Source: Heliocidaris tuberculata | Taxonomy: Eukaryota > Echinodermata > Echinoidea > Camarodonta > Echinometridae | Assembly: GCA_025618425.1 (NCBI GenBank) | Contig: CM046846.1 | Coordinates: 29,159,075-29,223,074 of the forward strand | Reading direction: 5' to 3' | DNA length: 64,000 bases | Shown here: in pieces, positions 26,007 to 61,119 of the stretch | How the letters are laid out: each line of letters starts with the position of its first letter | Numbering within the stretch: the stretch's first letter is position 1 | The notes under the pieces: generated by a model | Databases searched by the model: none | What the model was told of the DNA's origin: nothing | Seen by the model: the letters and a program-made list of their open reading frames with translations, nothing else | Program-made: the position numbers and the translations under genes

Positions 26007-28620
26007 CATCGTCATCGTCATCACCCCCACTATAATTCAGAAGAAAGCTGCCAAGGGATATCGCAGGCTCCACCAGCTTCTAAGCTCTTGATATACCAGA
26101 ACTGAAGATTTGTTCGTGCGAAAATTATGCAACCCGGTTTTGGTGGAGAATGTGAATGCTCCTTGATGTTTGAGATCACGTAAGGGGATGGAAGACATAT
26201 GAGAGGGGTGGGTTTTACCCCCTGCTTGCATCACGAGTGAACCCTGTCTATGACCCCTGTATGCTCTGATGTAAATAAATAAACAAATTGGAGAGAAACA
26301 GAGACTGTAGTAAATAGTCTTAAAATAACTCCAGGCTCCATGTAATGGGGCGCATGATTTTCAGAAGTGCCCAACAGTCGAAGGAGTACAAAGACATGAT
26401 GTTAAGATATCGTGGCAACGGCAGAATGTGAATATGAGATATTATTTTTTTTAAGGGGGGACTTCCTATCTGTAGCATATACAATAACATTAATGTGTTA
26501 AACCAAAGTTATATTGGCCTTGGTTTTTGTAATAGGATTGGCATCATGCCTGCTTGTACACATAAGGTAATTTGCAAATTTCAGTTAAAATAAATTATTT
26601 TTAATCCTGAGTAATCGCTAATATTGATATGAACAGCAATTGCTCGTACTCTGCAGGGTTGTGTTCCAATTCCCTATGTACTTAACATAGTGTAGCATTT
26701 AATAATTTATGTTTGAATGTGTCCATGTGTTATCAGGTTGTAGACCATTGTGGCAAAATAATATGGGGCCTACAGTTTGAGAGGTCTCCTGCATATGTAC
26801 TATAAATAATAGAATTAGATTGACATTTCTGTAAAGGACAGTTTGCCATACCACCAACTGTTGCTGATGTAGCCCCCAATGTTTAGATTTTGATCATGTG
26901 CTGGTTGCATTACACAGTTATATGGCCATTTAGTCATTAATGTAGTGCAGAAGTGTTTTTATTAGATATCAAAATGCTTACTTTTCTGTAAATGGCACTG
27001 TCATTCATTTGTCATGTCAGGTTAGCAGACATTGAGATGTTATGGTTCTGGAGAGATAAAAGTTGAAAGTGTGATGTCAAGTCAGAAAGAATTTAACCTT
27101 ACTGGACTACAAGCAGAAATTCTTTTGAAAAGAATACCGGTAGATAATTACCAGAAATGATTAAGTAGAGTGGCATGTTCTTTACATTTTTAAGGACCAT
27201 TTTTGGGATATGCTTAAGAGAAGGAGGAGAGAGAGAGATAGAGAGGAATGTGCAGTTCTGTAATATTTTCAGAATATTCCGTTGAAGAAAATCTCATGCT
27301 ATACGGAATAGAATATTTCAAGTTGGGAGAGCGAGAGATGTGATGTTTATAGTCAAGAACGGGGCAAAGAGGATGCTTTTAAAGAGACTTACACTTTTGA
27401 TGAAGGAAAAAGAATATGAGCATGACAGATGAGAAGAGAGAGGAAAAGGAGGTACCATTGTGTGTGAAAAAAGGTAAATATGCCAGGAAAAATACAGAAT
27501 GATGATACTGGATTTTAGGAGAAACATATTGGTAAGTATAAATCACTCATGCTGTCTTGAGGATCTGATACTGAAAATACAAAACATTACAGAGACAGGT
27601 AAAGTATGAACCTAATGAGCATGGAATTGGTTGGGAATGGAATGCTGATATTGAGTCTGTTGCCATTAGTATGCTTTAAAAACACCGTGAAATTTTACTG
27701 TTCTGGCGGTGGTAGTGGATAAAGGTAGATGTATCTTGCCTTTAGGCTGAAACAGAAACTTCTGTCCCTGCTACAGGACAATCCTCCCTGCAGAATTCCA
27801 TTTAAATGCAAATACATGCGTGAGAGATGTTTGTTTATATTATTCCTCCCCATTTCCTCTCTTCCAACAAAAATAGAAATAGAAAACTTGATCAACATTG
27901 GAAGCTAGAAAAGTTCAGGACAAGTTTTGTGATCTCAGATTCATCCTTGTCAATCTAGATTGGCAAGAAAATGGCAGATAGTCTTGTGCTGCAAACTTGT
28001 CATCTCCAGGCACCTTTTAGTTCCTGTGGTTTTTACTTCTTATCTTACATACATTTTGAAAACTCAGAGTTGGCACTCTAAAATGCGAGACACAATATAG
28101 GCAACCTGACTTAACCCATAACATTGTGCTGGTATATATGCAAATTTAGATTTTGATGATGCTGTATGTACTATTTTGTAAGGCCTATATAGATACATTC
28201 ATTCTTGGCTGTTTCATTCTTGTGTTTGATTTTGGTTCTTAGAGTAAGAATTTCCTTAATATGCAATATTTATGAACTATAAGTTTAATTTTACATCCAT
28301 GTTCCTCAAATTTACCATGTTATACAACAAAGAAGGCTTACAGAAATATGCATATCCTCTATTCCATTCACCTTCCCCCACCAAGAAAACGTATAAAGCA
28401 CAGACTAATGCAAATCTTCGATAGGTTTCCCCCAGGTGTTTTTTGCATCCCTGCTAAGTTTGTTGAAATCACAAGTCTCTATCCAAACACTTCCACATCT
28501 CTGTAAACATGGCATCACAGGAGTATCAAAAGCATCCATCCAACCCCTAACGATCACTCTCTCACTCTCTCTCTCTCCCTTTTCCTCTGTCGCTTTTGCT
28601 CTCTCTGTCTCCCTCTCCCT
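25483..28620. other. No gene recognised; microsatellites
   Basis: Holds an ATC/CAT microsatellite at about 25945-26025 and CT-rich sequence at 28555-28622. Otherwise AT-rich with no exon-like run. Confidence 0.5.
25945..26025 (+). repeat. ATC microsatellite
   Basis: About 26 ATC/GTC triplets, nearly uninterrupted. Confidence 0.9.
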
Positions 28621-28630
28621 CCCGTGCTAA

Positions 28631-28773
28631 CCAGGGCCCTGTTTCATAAAGCTTGTCATCACTGACAAGTTGCAATAACTGTTATAAGCTACTGAAATCC
28701 TTGCATCTGATTGGTTGAGAGTAAATTTGTCGGTAAAAATCACTGACAAGACATTTGATGAAACACCCCCCAG
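28631..28773. mobile_element. GTTTCAT-family MITE, copy A2
   Basis: Begins CCAGGGCCCTGTTTCATAAA and ends TTTGATGAAACACCCCCCAG. It shares the GTTATAAGCTACTGAAATC core and GCATCTGATTGG with copy A1, in the same orientation. Confidence 0.85.
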
Positions 28774-29447
28774 GTGTCCATTATCTACTGAGAGTCAGAA
28801 GGATGTTAACTGTGAAATTGATCATTTAATTCCCTTCTGGCACTCATCAGACTCTATATCCATTTGAAAACTCTATTATCTCATGTGGGTTAACTAGATT
28901 CATGAAGTTTTTTCATTGTAAAAGTGAAGTTTTCAGTTCGTTTACATCTACTGTAGATTACACAGATTTTTAGTCTTTAAAGAATGGTAAGCGTCAAGAC
29001 ATGGATGGTGTTTCAGAATTATTTATTATGTGCAACATCTTTTTTATTGGAATAATGGAAAATTCCTCCTTTAATTAACCTCAGCTGCAAGTGATATATG
29101 TTTCATGTATGTTCTTGAAAATATATGTATGTATGTTTGTTTGTTGTTTTATGTTATTTATATAGATCTATGTGTTTTTTTTTCTCCATTATGTTCGATT
29201 TTAACATGACATGTAATCATGTTCAGAGCTATCTTCTGCTGATAGCCAGGAGGGTGTTATACTTAACCCTCTACCTATGGGAAGTGGATGGTTTCTGTAT
29301 TACGCCTTCAGGAATTTGAGAAGCCAGTAGTCAGTGGGTTAACTTGTATGAATTTACACAGAGTAAAATGCCCTTCTGGCTCTCAGCTAACAATATTTTC
29401 CTTAAGATTCCTTTTTCAACTGGGTATATATATGTCCTTGTCTCTTT

Positions 29448-29831
29448 ATGGCCCATATTCTGTCCAGTCTTAGTTAAACCAGAGCTTTAATTAAATCTGA
29501 CTTAAACCGTAAGTTCCGTCTAAATTTCTGTACAAAGTTAAGCCATACTAGACTGGAGTTTAAGTTAAACCGGATTTCAGATCGTGATTTTATGAAACTC
29601 TGGTTCAAAGGGCAGATTTAGGCTGGGATTAAACCACACCTGGGGCCTGTTGCACAGAACTTGCGTTTGATCGCAACCTAAAAATCAAACGCAAGTCCTT
29701 AATGCGCACTTCTGGTTGGCTGAAAATAAAGTTGCGTTTGATTTTCCTGAGTTGCGTTCAAACGCAAGTTTTGTGCAACGGGCCCCTGGACTGTGGTTTT
29801 AAGTTAAACCGGAGTTCAGAATACGGGCCAT
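29448..29831. mobile_element. GGCCCGTATTCTG-family TIR element C1, interrupted by another MITE
   Basis: The left end TGGCCCATATTCTG with TTAGTTAAACC mirrors the right end GGTTTAAC...TTCAGAATACGGGCCA read in reverse. The 29641-29788 MITE sits inside it, so this is a nested insertion. The termini match those of the large element at 48295-50749. It lies 150 bp upstream of exon 1. Confidence 0.75.
29641..29788. mobile_element. TTGCACAAAACTTGCG-family MITE, copy B1 (nested in C1)
   Basis: The arms GGGGCCTGTTGCACAGAACT and its near complement ...TTGTGCAACGGGCCCC bracket inner inverted GCGTTTGA words. The whole unit is nearly identical in reverse complement to the copy at 33290-33438. Confidence 0.85.
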
Positions 29832-29980
29832 TGTCTGCTGAGGAGAGCCAGAAGGATGTTTAACTAAGAACATTTTACAAGGAGTTAATACCTCATAGCT
29901 CTCAGATGATCATATTTGTAATAAGATATTCGTATTAGAATTAATCATCCTTCACTTCTTTTTTTCCCTGTACATTGCAG

Positions 29981-53446
<23,466 letters not shown>

Positions 53447-54205
53447 GGACCTGGTCGCTCTTCCTTCTCCAATAACTGCACAAACCACGATGTCGTCTGT
53501 CCAGAAGAGTACACAACACTTGGATTAATCAAGTGATGGTGATTTTAAGTAGATGATTTCTTTTAAGTCTGTTTAATTGAATGTGCACCCTCCTTGTATG
53601 GGTAAATAAGAGAATAGAAATCTAATGTAATGTTTAAATATGAAGGTCAACAAGTGAAAGATATGTAATACTTAATGTACCGGAATCTGAAAACATACAA
53701 AAATAACAGTTAAGATTGGCATCTAATCATAGAATATATCATATATCAGTATGTAGAGAAAAACATACATGTACTGCATGCACATATTGAAAGCTGTATC
53801 CAAGCTTTTTTTTATGAATAATAAATGATTCTACTGACTGGGAAATAATATTTGTAAAGCGCTAAGAGAATTATTAAGCACTATATGAAATCCAGATTTA
53901 ATGGAAGCCAAACAGAGTGTTAGCTGAATGTACTGTGTAGACAACAATGAAAATGATATAGCTGACTTTGGAACTAGGATTATTATAAAATGTAGTTGGA
54001 ATATATCATTCCAGAGTTCGGTCTTACTACAGTGGCTGCCATGGCTCCATGTGAGAATCGTTCGTTCATGATCAGAGGAAATCAAAAGTATTTCATTGTC
54101 TACGGTCAGTGATCATATTTAGTATTTTACAGATATATCAGTGTAGCATCCTCAAGTTAACCCAGATTCTTAGGTTTTTCTGTTTTTTTATATAATATTA
54201 GAAAA
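53447..54205 (+). other. 3' untranslated region (proximal)
   Basis: Follows the TGA of the neurobeachin-family gene. AT-rich, with an early AATAAA at 53820 and a SINE 3'-end fragment near 53840-53905 (GTAAAGCGCTAAGAGAATTATTAAGC). The true transcript end cannot be fixed from sequence alone. Confidence 0.5.
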
Positions 54206-54210
54206 ATATT

Positions 54211-54558
54211 GTCGTAGTCGAGTGATTTAGACACTTGACAGGTGATGTGAAGGTAATGGGTTTAATCCATGGCATGGCACTTATGTCCTTGAGTTGGGTA
54301 TTTTATCTACTTTGCTCCTCTTCACCCAGGTGGTAAGTAGATACCCGGTAGGATTCGAAAGTCATTATGATTGGATTAGCATGTGCACGCCTGTAAAAAG
54401 GCGACTGGCTGGAATGCTCCCCCAGTGGCGTGGAGAAGGTGCATGCATTGTGTGCAGGCAAGCTTGAATCCGATGACCGGGGTAATAATATATATGTTAA
54501 GCGTTAGAAACATTGTAGATGTATAGGCTCTATAAAAATCCAAATTATTATTATTATA
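54211..54558 (+). mobile_element. tRNA-derived SINE, plus orientation
   Basis: Head GTCGTAGTCGAGTGATTTAG with B-box GGGTTTAATCC, body with TCTTCACCCAGGTGG and GTAAAAAGGCGACTGGCTGG, then AAGCGTTAGAAACATTGTAG, CTCTATAAAAATCC and an ATT tail. Same design as 19998-20283 but a different subfamily, more decayed, lying in the 3' UTR or flank. Confidence 0.75.
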
Positions 54559-55148
54559 AATCATAAAATATTGAGGTTGTATCACAAATTTTTTGGGGGG
54601 TCATAATGATGGAAGAAAATGACCTTGTGTCATTCTAAAGTATGAACTGTATTTTTTCTTCTTGGTTGTCTATTTTTCAACAATTCATATAAATTTTGTT
54701 TTTAGCTCATGTAGATTTATGTCAAGGTGTATCATAGCCAAAAGGCATTCTATGGAAGAGACCAAAGTGTGTGTTATTCCACAATGAAAGAAGTCGAATT
54801 AGCTTAGTGCTAAAAGGACGGTATTGAGAGACTAACATTCTATGGATCCTTTCCTTCTCTGTTTATTGTACATGACATATGCAAGAAAATAGTGAAGTAG
54901 TATGATTAATATTGATTTATGAATATATCGATATACGTATATGCAAAGGAAACCAATGTACATGTATGGTTGCCTTTAAGAGCAAACAGGAATTTAATCC
55001 TGTTCATTCATTCAGTAAAATTATGATCGTATTGTGTGAAAACTGTACAATTAATACATTGTTGATACATGTATATAAATACAGTGTACACTTTGTATAG
55101 ATACTGTATACATTTATCTGATCTTTTTCGTTGTTGTCATTTTATCAA

Positions 55149-55154
55149 AATAAA
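55149..55154 (+). terminator. Candidate poly(A) signal
   Basis: AATAAA followed by GT-rich TGTGTTGTAT. One of several possible ends for the neurobeachin-family transcript, giving a UTR near 1.7 kb. Confidence 0.35.
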
Positions 55155-55159
55155 TATAT

Positions 55160-57990
55160 ACAACTGTGTTGTATAATTGACAATTGTGAAATGCATATTA
55201 ATATGAAATAGCTGAATTGTGAAGATAACTGAAGAAGATGCACAAGTATGGCAGAGCTTCTGATTATTAATGTGTTTCCTGTTCATGAAATGAATACTAT
55301 TTCTTTATTTGTACATGTATGTTCCTACCAATGGCCACCAGCCTACTCTTAGAAGTGCCCTTGTTTAGAGGATATAGAATGTTTGGTCAAGAAATATGTT
55401 TTTTTTTTTGTTGTGAAAGCCATAGTTGCAATAGAATTGCGTAGACATTAGAAACATTTTTATGAGTTTTGCTTGTTGTGTCACAGTGTGTAGTCCAAAA
55501 AAAGACCCCAGTGGTGAAATGTCTTCAAATAAACGTTGATCCTCAGTTGTATGTAATCAAAGAACACATGATATGTAATGGATGCATAGTTCTCTTTTAT
55601 TCTTTCATCTCGAAGAAATTATGTTGGGAGAAAACATTGTGAAGCAAAGCCCTTTAAGGGATGCGGTTAAGTGGGATAAACAAGCAAGGTTTCCGACAGC
55701 TTTCCAAACCTGGACACATTTCTTTAAAAATTCTTCTTCTGTTTTAAATCTGTACCTTATGTGATGGTTTGGGTTTTTTTCTTTTCATGAAGCCCATTTT
55801 ACATATTCATATCAATAATCTTTATCATATAAAGGTAGTATCAAAGCATACAACATATGTCATTTAAAATTTGTGTGAAAGTGAAAGATTGTTAAACTAC
55901 TAACTGCCAAATCGTATTCATAGGAACAGTGCAATCTAATGTTACTATCACCTGGATCAAGCAGCTTTGAATCGAATATACTTGTGAAGTAAAAAAAAAA
56001 GATCTTTTGTGTGAGATGTAATCCATGAATCTTTGGAAGATTACGTTCTGCCTCTTTCTCGTTTTAATATTAAAGGCAGATATACATGCAATCCTTACTC
56101 CTTGTGCATCATTTTATGCAATGACATGTACATTCCATGTATACAACACAGGGAAATGGACTTTTAAACAATCCTGCTCTCCAGCCTTTTTAATTTAATG
56201 AACAACAATTTTATGAAACCTCTCTAAATCATTGATGACCAAATCATGTTATATACCACATGGTCATTCATAAGCTATTGATTTGTTTGAATGGAAAGCC
56301 TTGCAAAATAGTACAAATATTTGATGTTCCAATTGAGATTTGCATCTACATGTTATACAAAACTTGTATTGAAGTTTCCAGTATTGCTGGGTTATAAGTA
56401 ATTATTTATGAGCTCTCATCTAATTCAAATAACCCACAAAATATGAAGATGATTTTTCCTTCCAGCAAATGTGAATCGTAACAATCCTGAGCCCATTTTC
56501 CTGTCCAAATTTTCATTTTCATTAAGATTCATCCTAAATTTGTTATAGTTATTTTGATGTTAGTTTAACTTTAAACTTGATAAGGCTAATCCTATGTATT
56601 CAGTTTATTTCGTTTTCATTATGAATTGTTTCTTTGGTTATTAGAATAAGTGTGGTGCTGTGTTTGTTTTTATTGTAATGCATAAGTTTTTTGTTGCACA
56701 TGGAAATGACATAATTATTTTTACAGTGGAATTTTTTCATTGTAATATTCCCTGTTGATCAAAAGTTAAGTTCTTTTATGTTCAGTTCAAATTAACAATG
56801 CTGGGCCTGTTAGCTTTTGCATTCATTTTGATGCAAATGTAAATAATAGTCGGTACATGCTCCAGCTTTGTATTTAGTTGAGCTTAATCATCAACAGATA
56901 ATTTTTTACACCTGAAAGTTCACATATAATTTGAAGAGAAAGAAGTATAAAAGATATGATGATTCATAAATGTAGTTTCCTTCCTATCCCTTTTTGTTTG
57001 TTTAAAAAATTCTTTGCATATTCTTTATCCATTCCACTATATCATGAGGAAAAGCCTTTGCTTGGTTTCGGATTTCTGGTGTGCCTGCCAGAAGGTTTTA
57101 GCAGGGGCATTCCTAATAGCTAAGTGTATCAGGGATTTCTGGCAGTAATGCCTTAATGCCAGGCACACAGAGATCTATAAAAGAGCTTTGATACTTTCAT
57201 CTGTTGCATCAATAAGTTTGATAATAATTTGCAAGGCATGAGTAGAGGTTGTCTGCTGAGACCCAGAAGGGCATTAACTCTTATCAATACCCCCTCGGCA
57301 GAAGATTTGTTATACATCTAAGAGTTAAAAAAAAATAGTTATGAAGTGATTGCAGTTGGTCAGTGAAAAAGGCATGAAAATATGACAAGAAATAGTCCAT
57401 GGTTAAAATTGATTCTGAAATATGGCACTTCAGTCAGCACTGCATGGTGGTTAACACTAGTACAACCTCTCATTCTGACTGATTTTTTTTTCTTCTTCTT
57501 TAAAAATGACATTGCGCACTGTTCATGAAATCATTAAAATAAGCTTAGACGACATATCTTTTCTTTCTCCATTGTAGCAGCAAGGAGTTTGGTTAGCAGT
57601 ATGTAATTAGATCAGGTCCATTGTGTATAAATGAAATTTGTTTTGATTATTTCCACTCTTTGTATTCAGTTGAAAATTCCAAGCCATGCTTAGAAACTGA
57701 AAGGACACCATATATTGTGTATAATTATGCGTAGCTGTGTAAGAAAAAGAAAAGTAGGTAGATAGATTATGAATTTACATTTTGACTATTCAAGATGACT
57801 ATGAAATGGTACGATTTGCAATAATTTTTCTCTATGTCTCATGAGTACTGAGTATGTTCGTTGTATTGTTTATCCTTTCTTTTTTTGTTCTGCTTTTTGT
57901 TTTGGGATCATAGTAGTTTTTAGCAGAAGTGTAGTTTGTGTTACTGTGAAGTACTTGTATATTTTGGCTCTTCGTTAAACATGGGACTAC
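55160..57990. other. 3' flank, nothing recognised
   Basis: AT-rich, with no exon, repeat or RNA gene that I can support. Confidence 0.5.
55528..55533 (+). terminator. Candidate poly(A) signal
   Basis: AATAAA followed by GATCCTCAGTTGTATGT. Confidence 0.3.
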
Positions 57991-57998
57991 TAGGGTAT

Positions 57999-58004
57999 AA
58001 TAAA
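57999..58004 (+). terminator. Candidate distal poly(A) signal
   Basis: AATAAA followed 30-40 bases on by TTTTATTTTGTGTGCACATG, a good GU-rich context. A UTR of about 4.5 kb would be long but not unusual for this family. Confidence 0.3.
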
Positions 58005-58199
58005 CAAATCTTATGAGATTGTAAAACTGCCTTAAAGAGTTTTATTTTGTGTGCACATGAATCTATAAAGAGTTGCTTATGCATTTGGTGTTTTTTCAGT
58101 ATTCTTTTCAGTTTCTATTCATGTGTCTTTGGTCCCTCCCCCCCCCCCCCCCCACTACTTTCATTCTCTGTCTCTTTCCTCTATCTCTCTTTTTGTCCC

Positions 58200-58620
58200 C
58201 GCCGAACGACGTTCGCGAGGGGACTATGAAACGGGCTCCGTTCGTGTGTGCGTGTGTGTGTGTGCGTATGTGCGCCCATTTAAAGCGATGACATAGGCAT
58301 GAACTGTACATTCGGACCGATGACACACAGCGAACCGATGACGTCATCGGTTGGCAGACCTGCGCAGTGAGACCCAAATTACATGCTTTTGCATATAGGG
58401 GTAGGTCATCAGTTAGTATTACGCGAACAAGTCGTCGGTTGTATAGAAACATTTCAGACGGGTCATCGGTTATGCGGTTGAATTCTACACACACAGGTCA
58501 TCGGTTATGCGGTCAAATTCTAGGTTGAAAAAGATGTCATCGGTTCTTATGCGCGCACATGTATGTGTGTGTGTGTGTGTGTGTCCGTCCGTCCGTCCGT
58601 CTGTCCGTGTGTGCTCAAAT
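58200..58620. repeat. Repeat block with TCATCGGTT motifs and TG/GTCC microsatellites
   Basis: CGAACGACGTTCGCGAGGGG at the start, then TG-rich microsatellite, several TCATCGGTT copies (some with TATGCGGT), another TG tract and GTCC repeats. It leads into the 147-bp tandem array and seems to be its first part. Confidence 0.7.
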
Positions 58621-58624
58621 GTTA

Positions 58625-59353
58625 GAAAATGCTACTTCTCCGTCATTTCTTGGCCGATTTTGATTCCGATTGTTTTATCTGATAGGGCTGGGTGGGGGCT
58701 TCCAAACTTCTACACAGAATTTTGAAATTCATTAATTATGCAAATTTATGCAAATTTATTCAAAAGTGACGAAAAATGCTACTTCTCCTCTATTTCACAT
58801 CGGATTTTGATTCCGATTGTTTTATCTGATAGGGCTGGGTGGGGGCTTCCAAACTTCTACACAGAATTTTGAAATTCATTAATTATGCAAATTTATGCAA
58901 ATTTATTCAAAATTGACGAAAAATGCTACTTCTCCTCTATTTCACATCGGATTTTGATTCCGATCATTTTATCTGATAGGGCTGGGTGGGGGCTTCCAAA
59001 CTTCTACACAGAATTTTGAAATTCATTAATTATGCAAATTTATGCAAATTTATTCAAAATTGATGAAAAATGCTACTTCTCTATTTCACATCTGATTTTG
59101 ATTCCGATTGTTTTATCTGATAGGGCTGGGTGGGGGCTTCCAAACTTCTACACAGAATTTTGAAATTCATTAATTATGCAAATTTATGCAAATTTATTCA
59201 AAATTGACGAAAAATGCTACTTCTCCTCTATTTCACATCGGATTTTGATTCCGATTGTTTTATCTGATAGGGCTGGGTGGGGGCTTCCAAACTTCTACAC
59301 AGAATTTTGAAATTCATTATTCATGCAAATTTATGCAAATTTATTCAAAATGG
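58625..59353 (+). repeat. Tandem array of five 147-bp units
   Basis: TTTTGATTCCGATTGTTTTA with GATAGGGCTGGGTGGGGGCT recurs with the anchor at 58661, 58808, 58955, 59099 and 59246; spacing 147, 147, 144, 147. Each unit also has ATTATGCAAATTTATGCAAA. Units differ at few positions, so the array is young or homogenised. Confidence 0.95.
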
Positions 59354-59559
59354 CTGAAGGTTCATAATGTTTTCATGTTTTATATTTCAGTTGTATACAT
59401 GCATTGTTGGTATTCTCTTCTTTTGCATGCAGTAACATTATTATTTTATTCACTAAAGTTTTTCACTGAAGTTTTAAGGTTCAGGCTAGTTAATTTCCAC
59501 AGATCTGCACTTCCGGCGGGGACATTTATTACGCATTGCGTAATTTACTCATTCACTTG

Positions 59560-59870
59560 TCTTTTCTTTTTGTCGCACCTCACACTCTCTTCCGTTTATT
59601 ACCCCCTCCCCTGTCCCCCTCTCTCTCCCTCTTCCTTTCTCTTTCTGCTGCACCTCACACTCTCTTCTGTTTATTATGCCCCTCTCTTTATCCCCCCTCT
59701 CCCCCTTTCTCTTTCTGCCTGCACCTTACACTCTCTTCTATTTTTTACCCCCTCTCTTTATCTCACTCTCTCTCCCCTTTTCCCTCTCCCTCCCCTTCTC
59801 TCACCTTCTCCCCCTCTCTCTCTCCCTCTCCCCCTCTCTCTTTCTCTCTGCCTGTCTGTCATATCAATAA
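59560..59870 (+). repeat. Pyrimidine-rich minisatellite
   Basis: GCACCTCACACTCTCTTC-like words occur three times (about 59575, 59650 and 59725), each followed by TTTATTA/TTTTTTA and CCCCTCTC runs. Long open frames here are compositional. Confidence 0.8.
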
Positions 59871-60211
59871 TCATAAGCTGTGCCGTCCCATGTGTTGTCC
59901 TTTCTTGACATTCTGTATTCTGAAGCATTCTTTTATTTTCCCTTTCTTGTCCTGTTTTTACTCCCTTTTTCATTTGTCTTATCTAGTGCGCTACTGCGTC
60001 TGCAGTATAAGAATTCTCTTTGTCACCTTTGATGACATTTCAACTAAAAGTGTTTCCAGTCCAATCCAACCCATAAAGTATATTTGGTATAGTGCCTTTC
60101 CCTAGTTAAAAAGTGCTGGAGACTTTGTACCTCATGTATTTGCGCTACTTTGAGAACAATCATCTGGTGGCGTAGTGTGAGCCCAGCCGTAGAGGGGGCT
60201 CTGGTTTCATG

Positions 60212-60500
60212 GGGGAGCGCAGTGACGGATCCAGAATTTTTGAGGGAGGGGCACAATATTCAGAACAATTTTTGACAAGCAAAAAAAAAGAAGAAAAAAA
60301 GAAGTCATTGGGATGTCTGTTCTTTTGCCAGGGGAGGGGGCACATGTCTTATTTATTACTGGTTGGTAGATGATGTACGGAAGAACAATGTGGGAGGAGC
60401 TTCTCTCTTTCTCTCTCTCACCCCCCCCCCCCCCCCCTTTGTGATAATTGATTTGAGTGTGTATGCCCCCTTCCTTCCCCCGTAGAAATGGCAATGGTAA
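60212..60500. mobile_element. Possible hAT-type element end
   Basis: CAGTGACGGATCCAGAATTT resembles the terminus of the 31899 hAT MITE, with GGGGCACA words and A/C runs after it. No matching right end was seen, so probably truncated. Confidence 0.4.
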
Positions 60501-60859
60501 TCCACATAATCCCGGAAATAAAATGCCTCTTGACTTTCTTCAACTGGTCCACAGATGCAGCAGTACTCGATCTTCTTCTTTCCTGAGAATATTTTATTCT
60601 CATGACTCTGTGTTCATTTTATATCAGCAGCATCTCTGGATAGCGTTCCAAAGTCCAGGTCACTGCAGATTGCAGAATGGACCAAAAACTAATGCGCAGC
60701 AATTCCGAATGTAGGTATAAACAGGGAAATGTAACTCTTAGTTATAAATTTCCCTGGTATAACCGTAGTTTTGGTGGAGAGGTTATAGTTTGGTACACCC
60801 CACGGCAAGGTCCAGGTATTAAATGACTTAGATGTACTTAACATTTTGAAATTATACGT

Positions 60860-61117
60860 GTAAGTACTGCTTGCTGAAGGCTCTCGACTCTCATAAGAGA
60901 GGTCCTGGGCTTGATCCTTACTCGGTGCTTACATCCTTGGACAAGGTTCCCCCCCCCCATATTATTTGTCCCTCTCTACCCCGTGTAGGCTTATTAAATG
61001 GTTACATGGGCATGGCAAGGCTGATGTAATAGTCATTGCAGGGCCCTTAGTATGAGCAGTTGAATACCGAGGAGGCTGCCCTGGATAAATAACATCGTTA
61101 TTATTATGATGATAAAA
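60860..61117 (+). mobile_element. SINE-like element with ATT-type tail
   Basis: TGAAGGCTCTCGACTCTCAT...GTCCTGGGCTTGATCC looks like a decayed tRNA head with B-box. A body follows with a C-run and ACATGGGCATGGCAAGGC, then CCTGGATAAATAAC and GTTATTATTATGATGATAAA as tail. Confidence 0.5.
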
Positions 61118-61119
61118 TC

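Noticed and set aside
58138..58155. C-run and other G/C homopolymers (e.g. 6531, 16716, 50082, 50798, 60421)
   Set aside because: Simple homopolymers, some at element borders; length may be unreliable from sequencing.
59255..60105. Long open frames of 189-217 codons
   Set aside because: They begin in the 147-bp tandem unit and continue through CT-rich minisatellite; composition explains the lack of stops.
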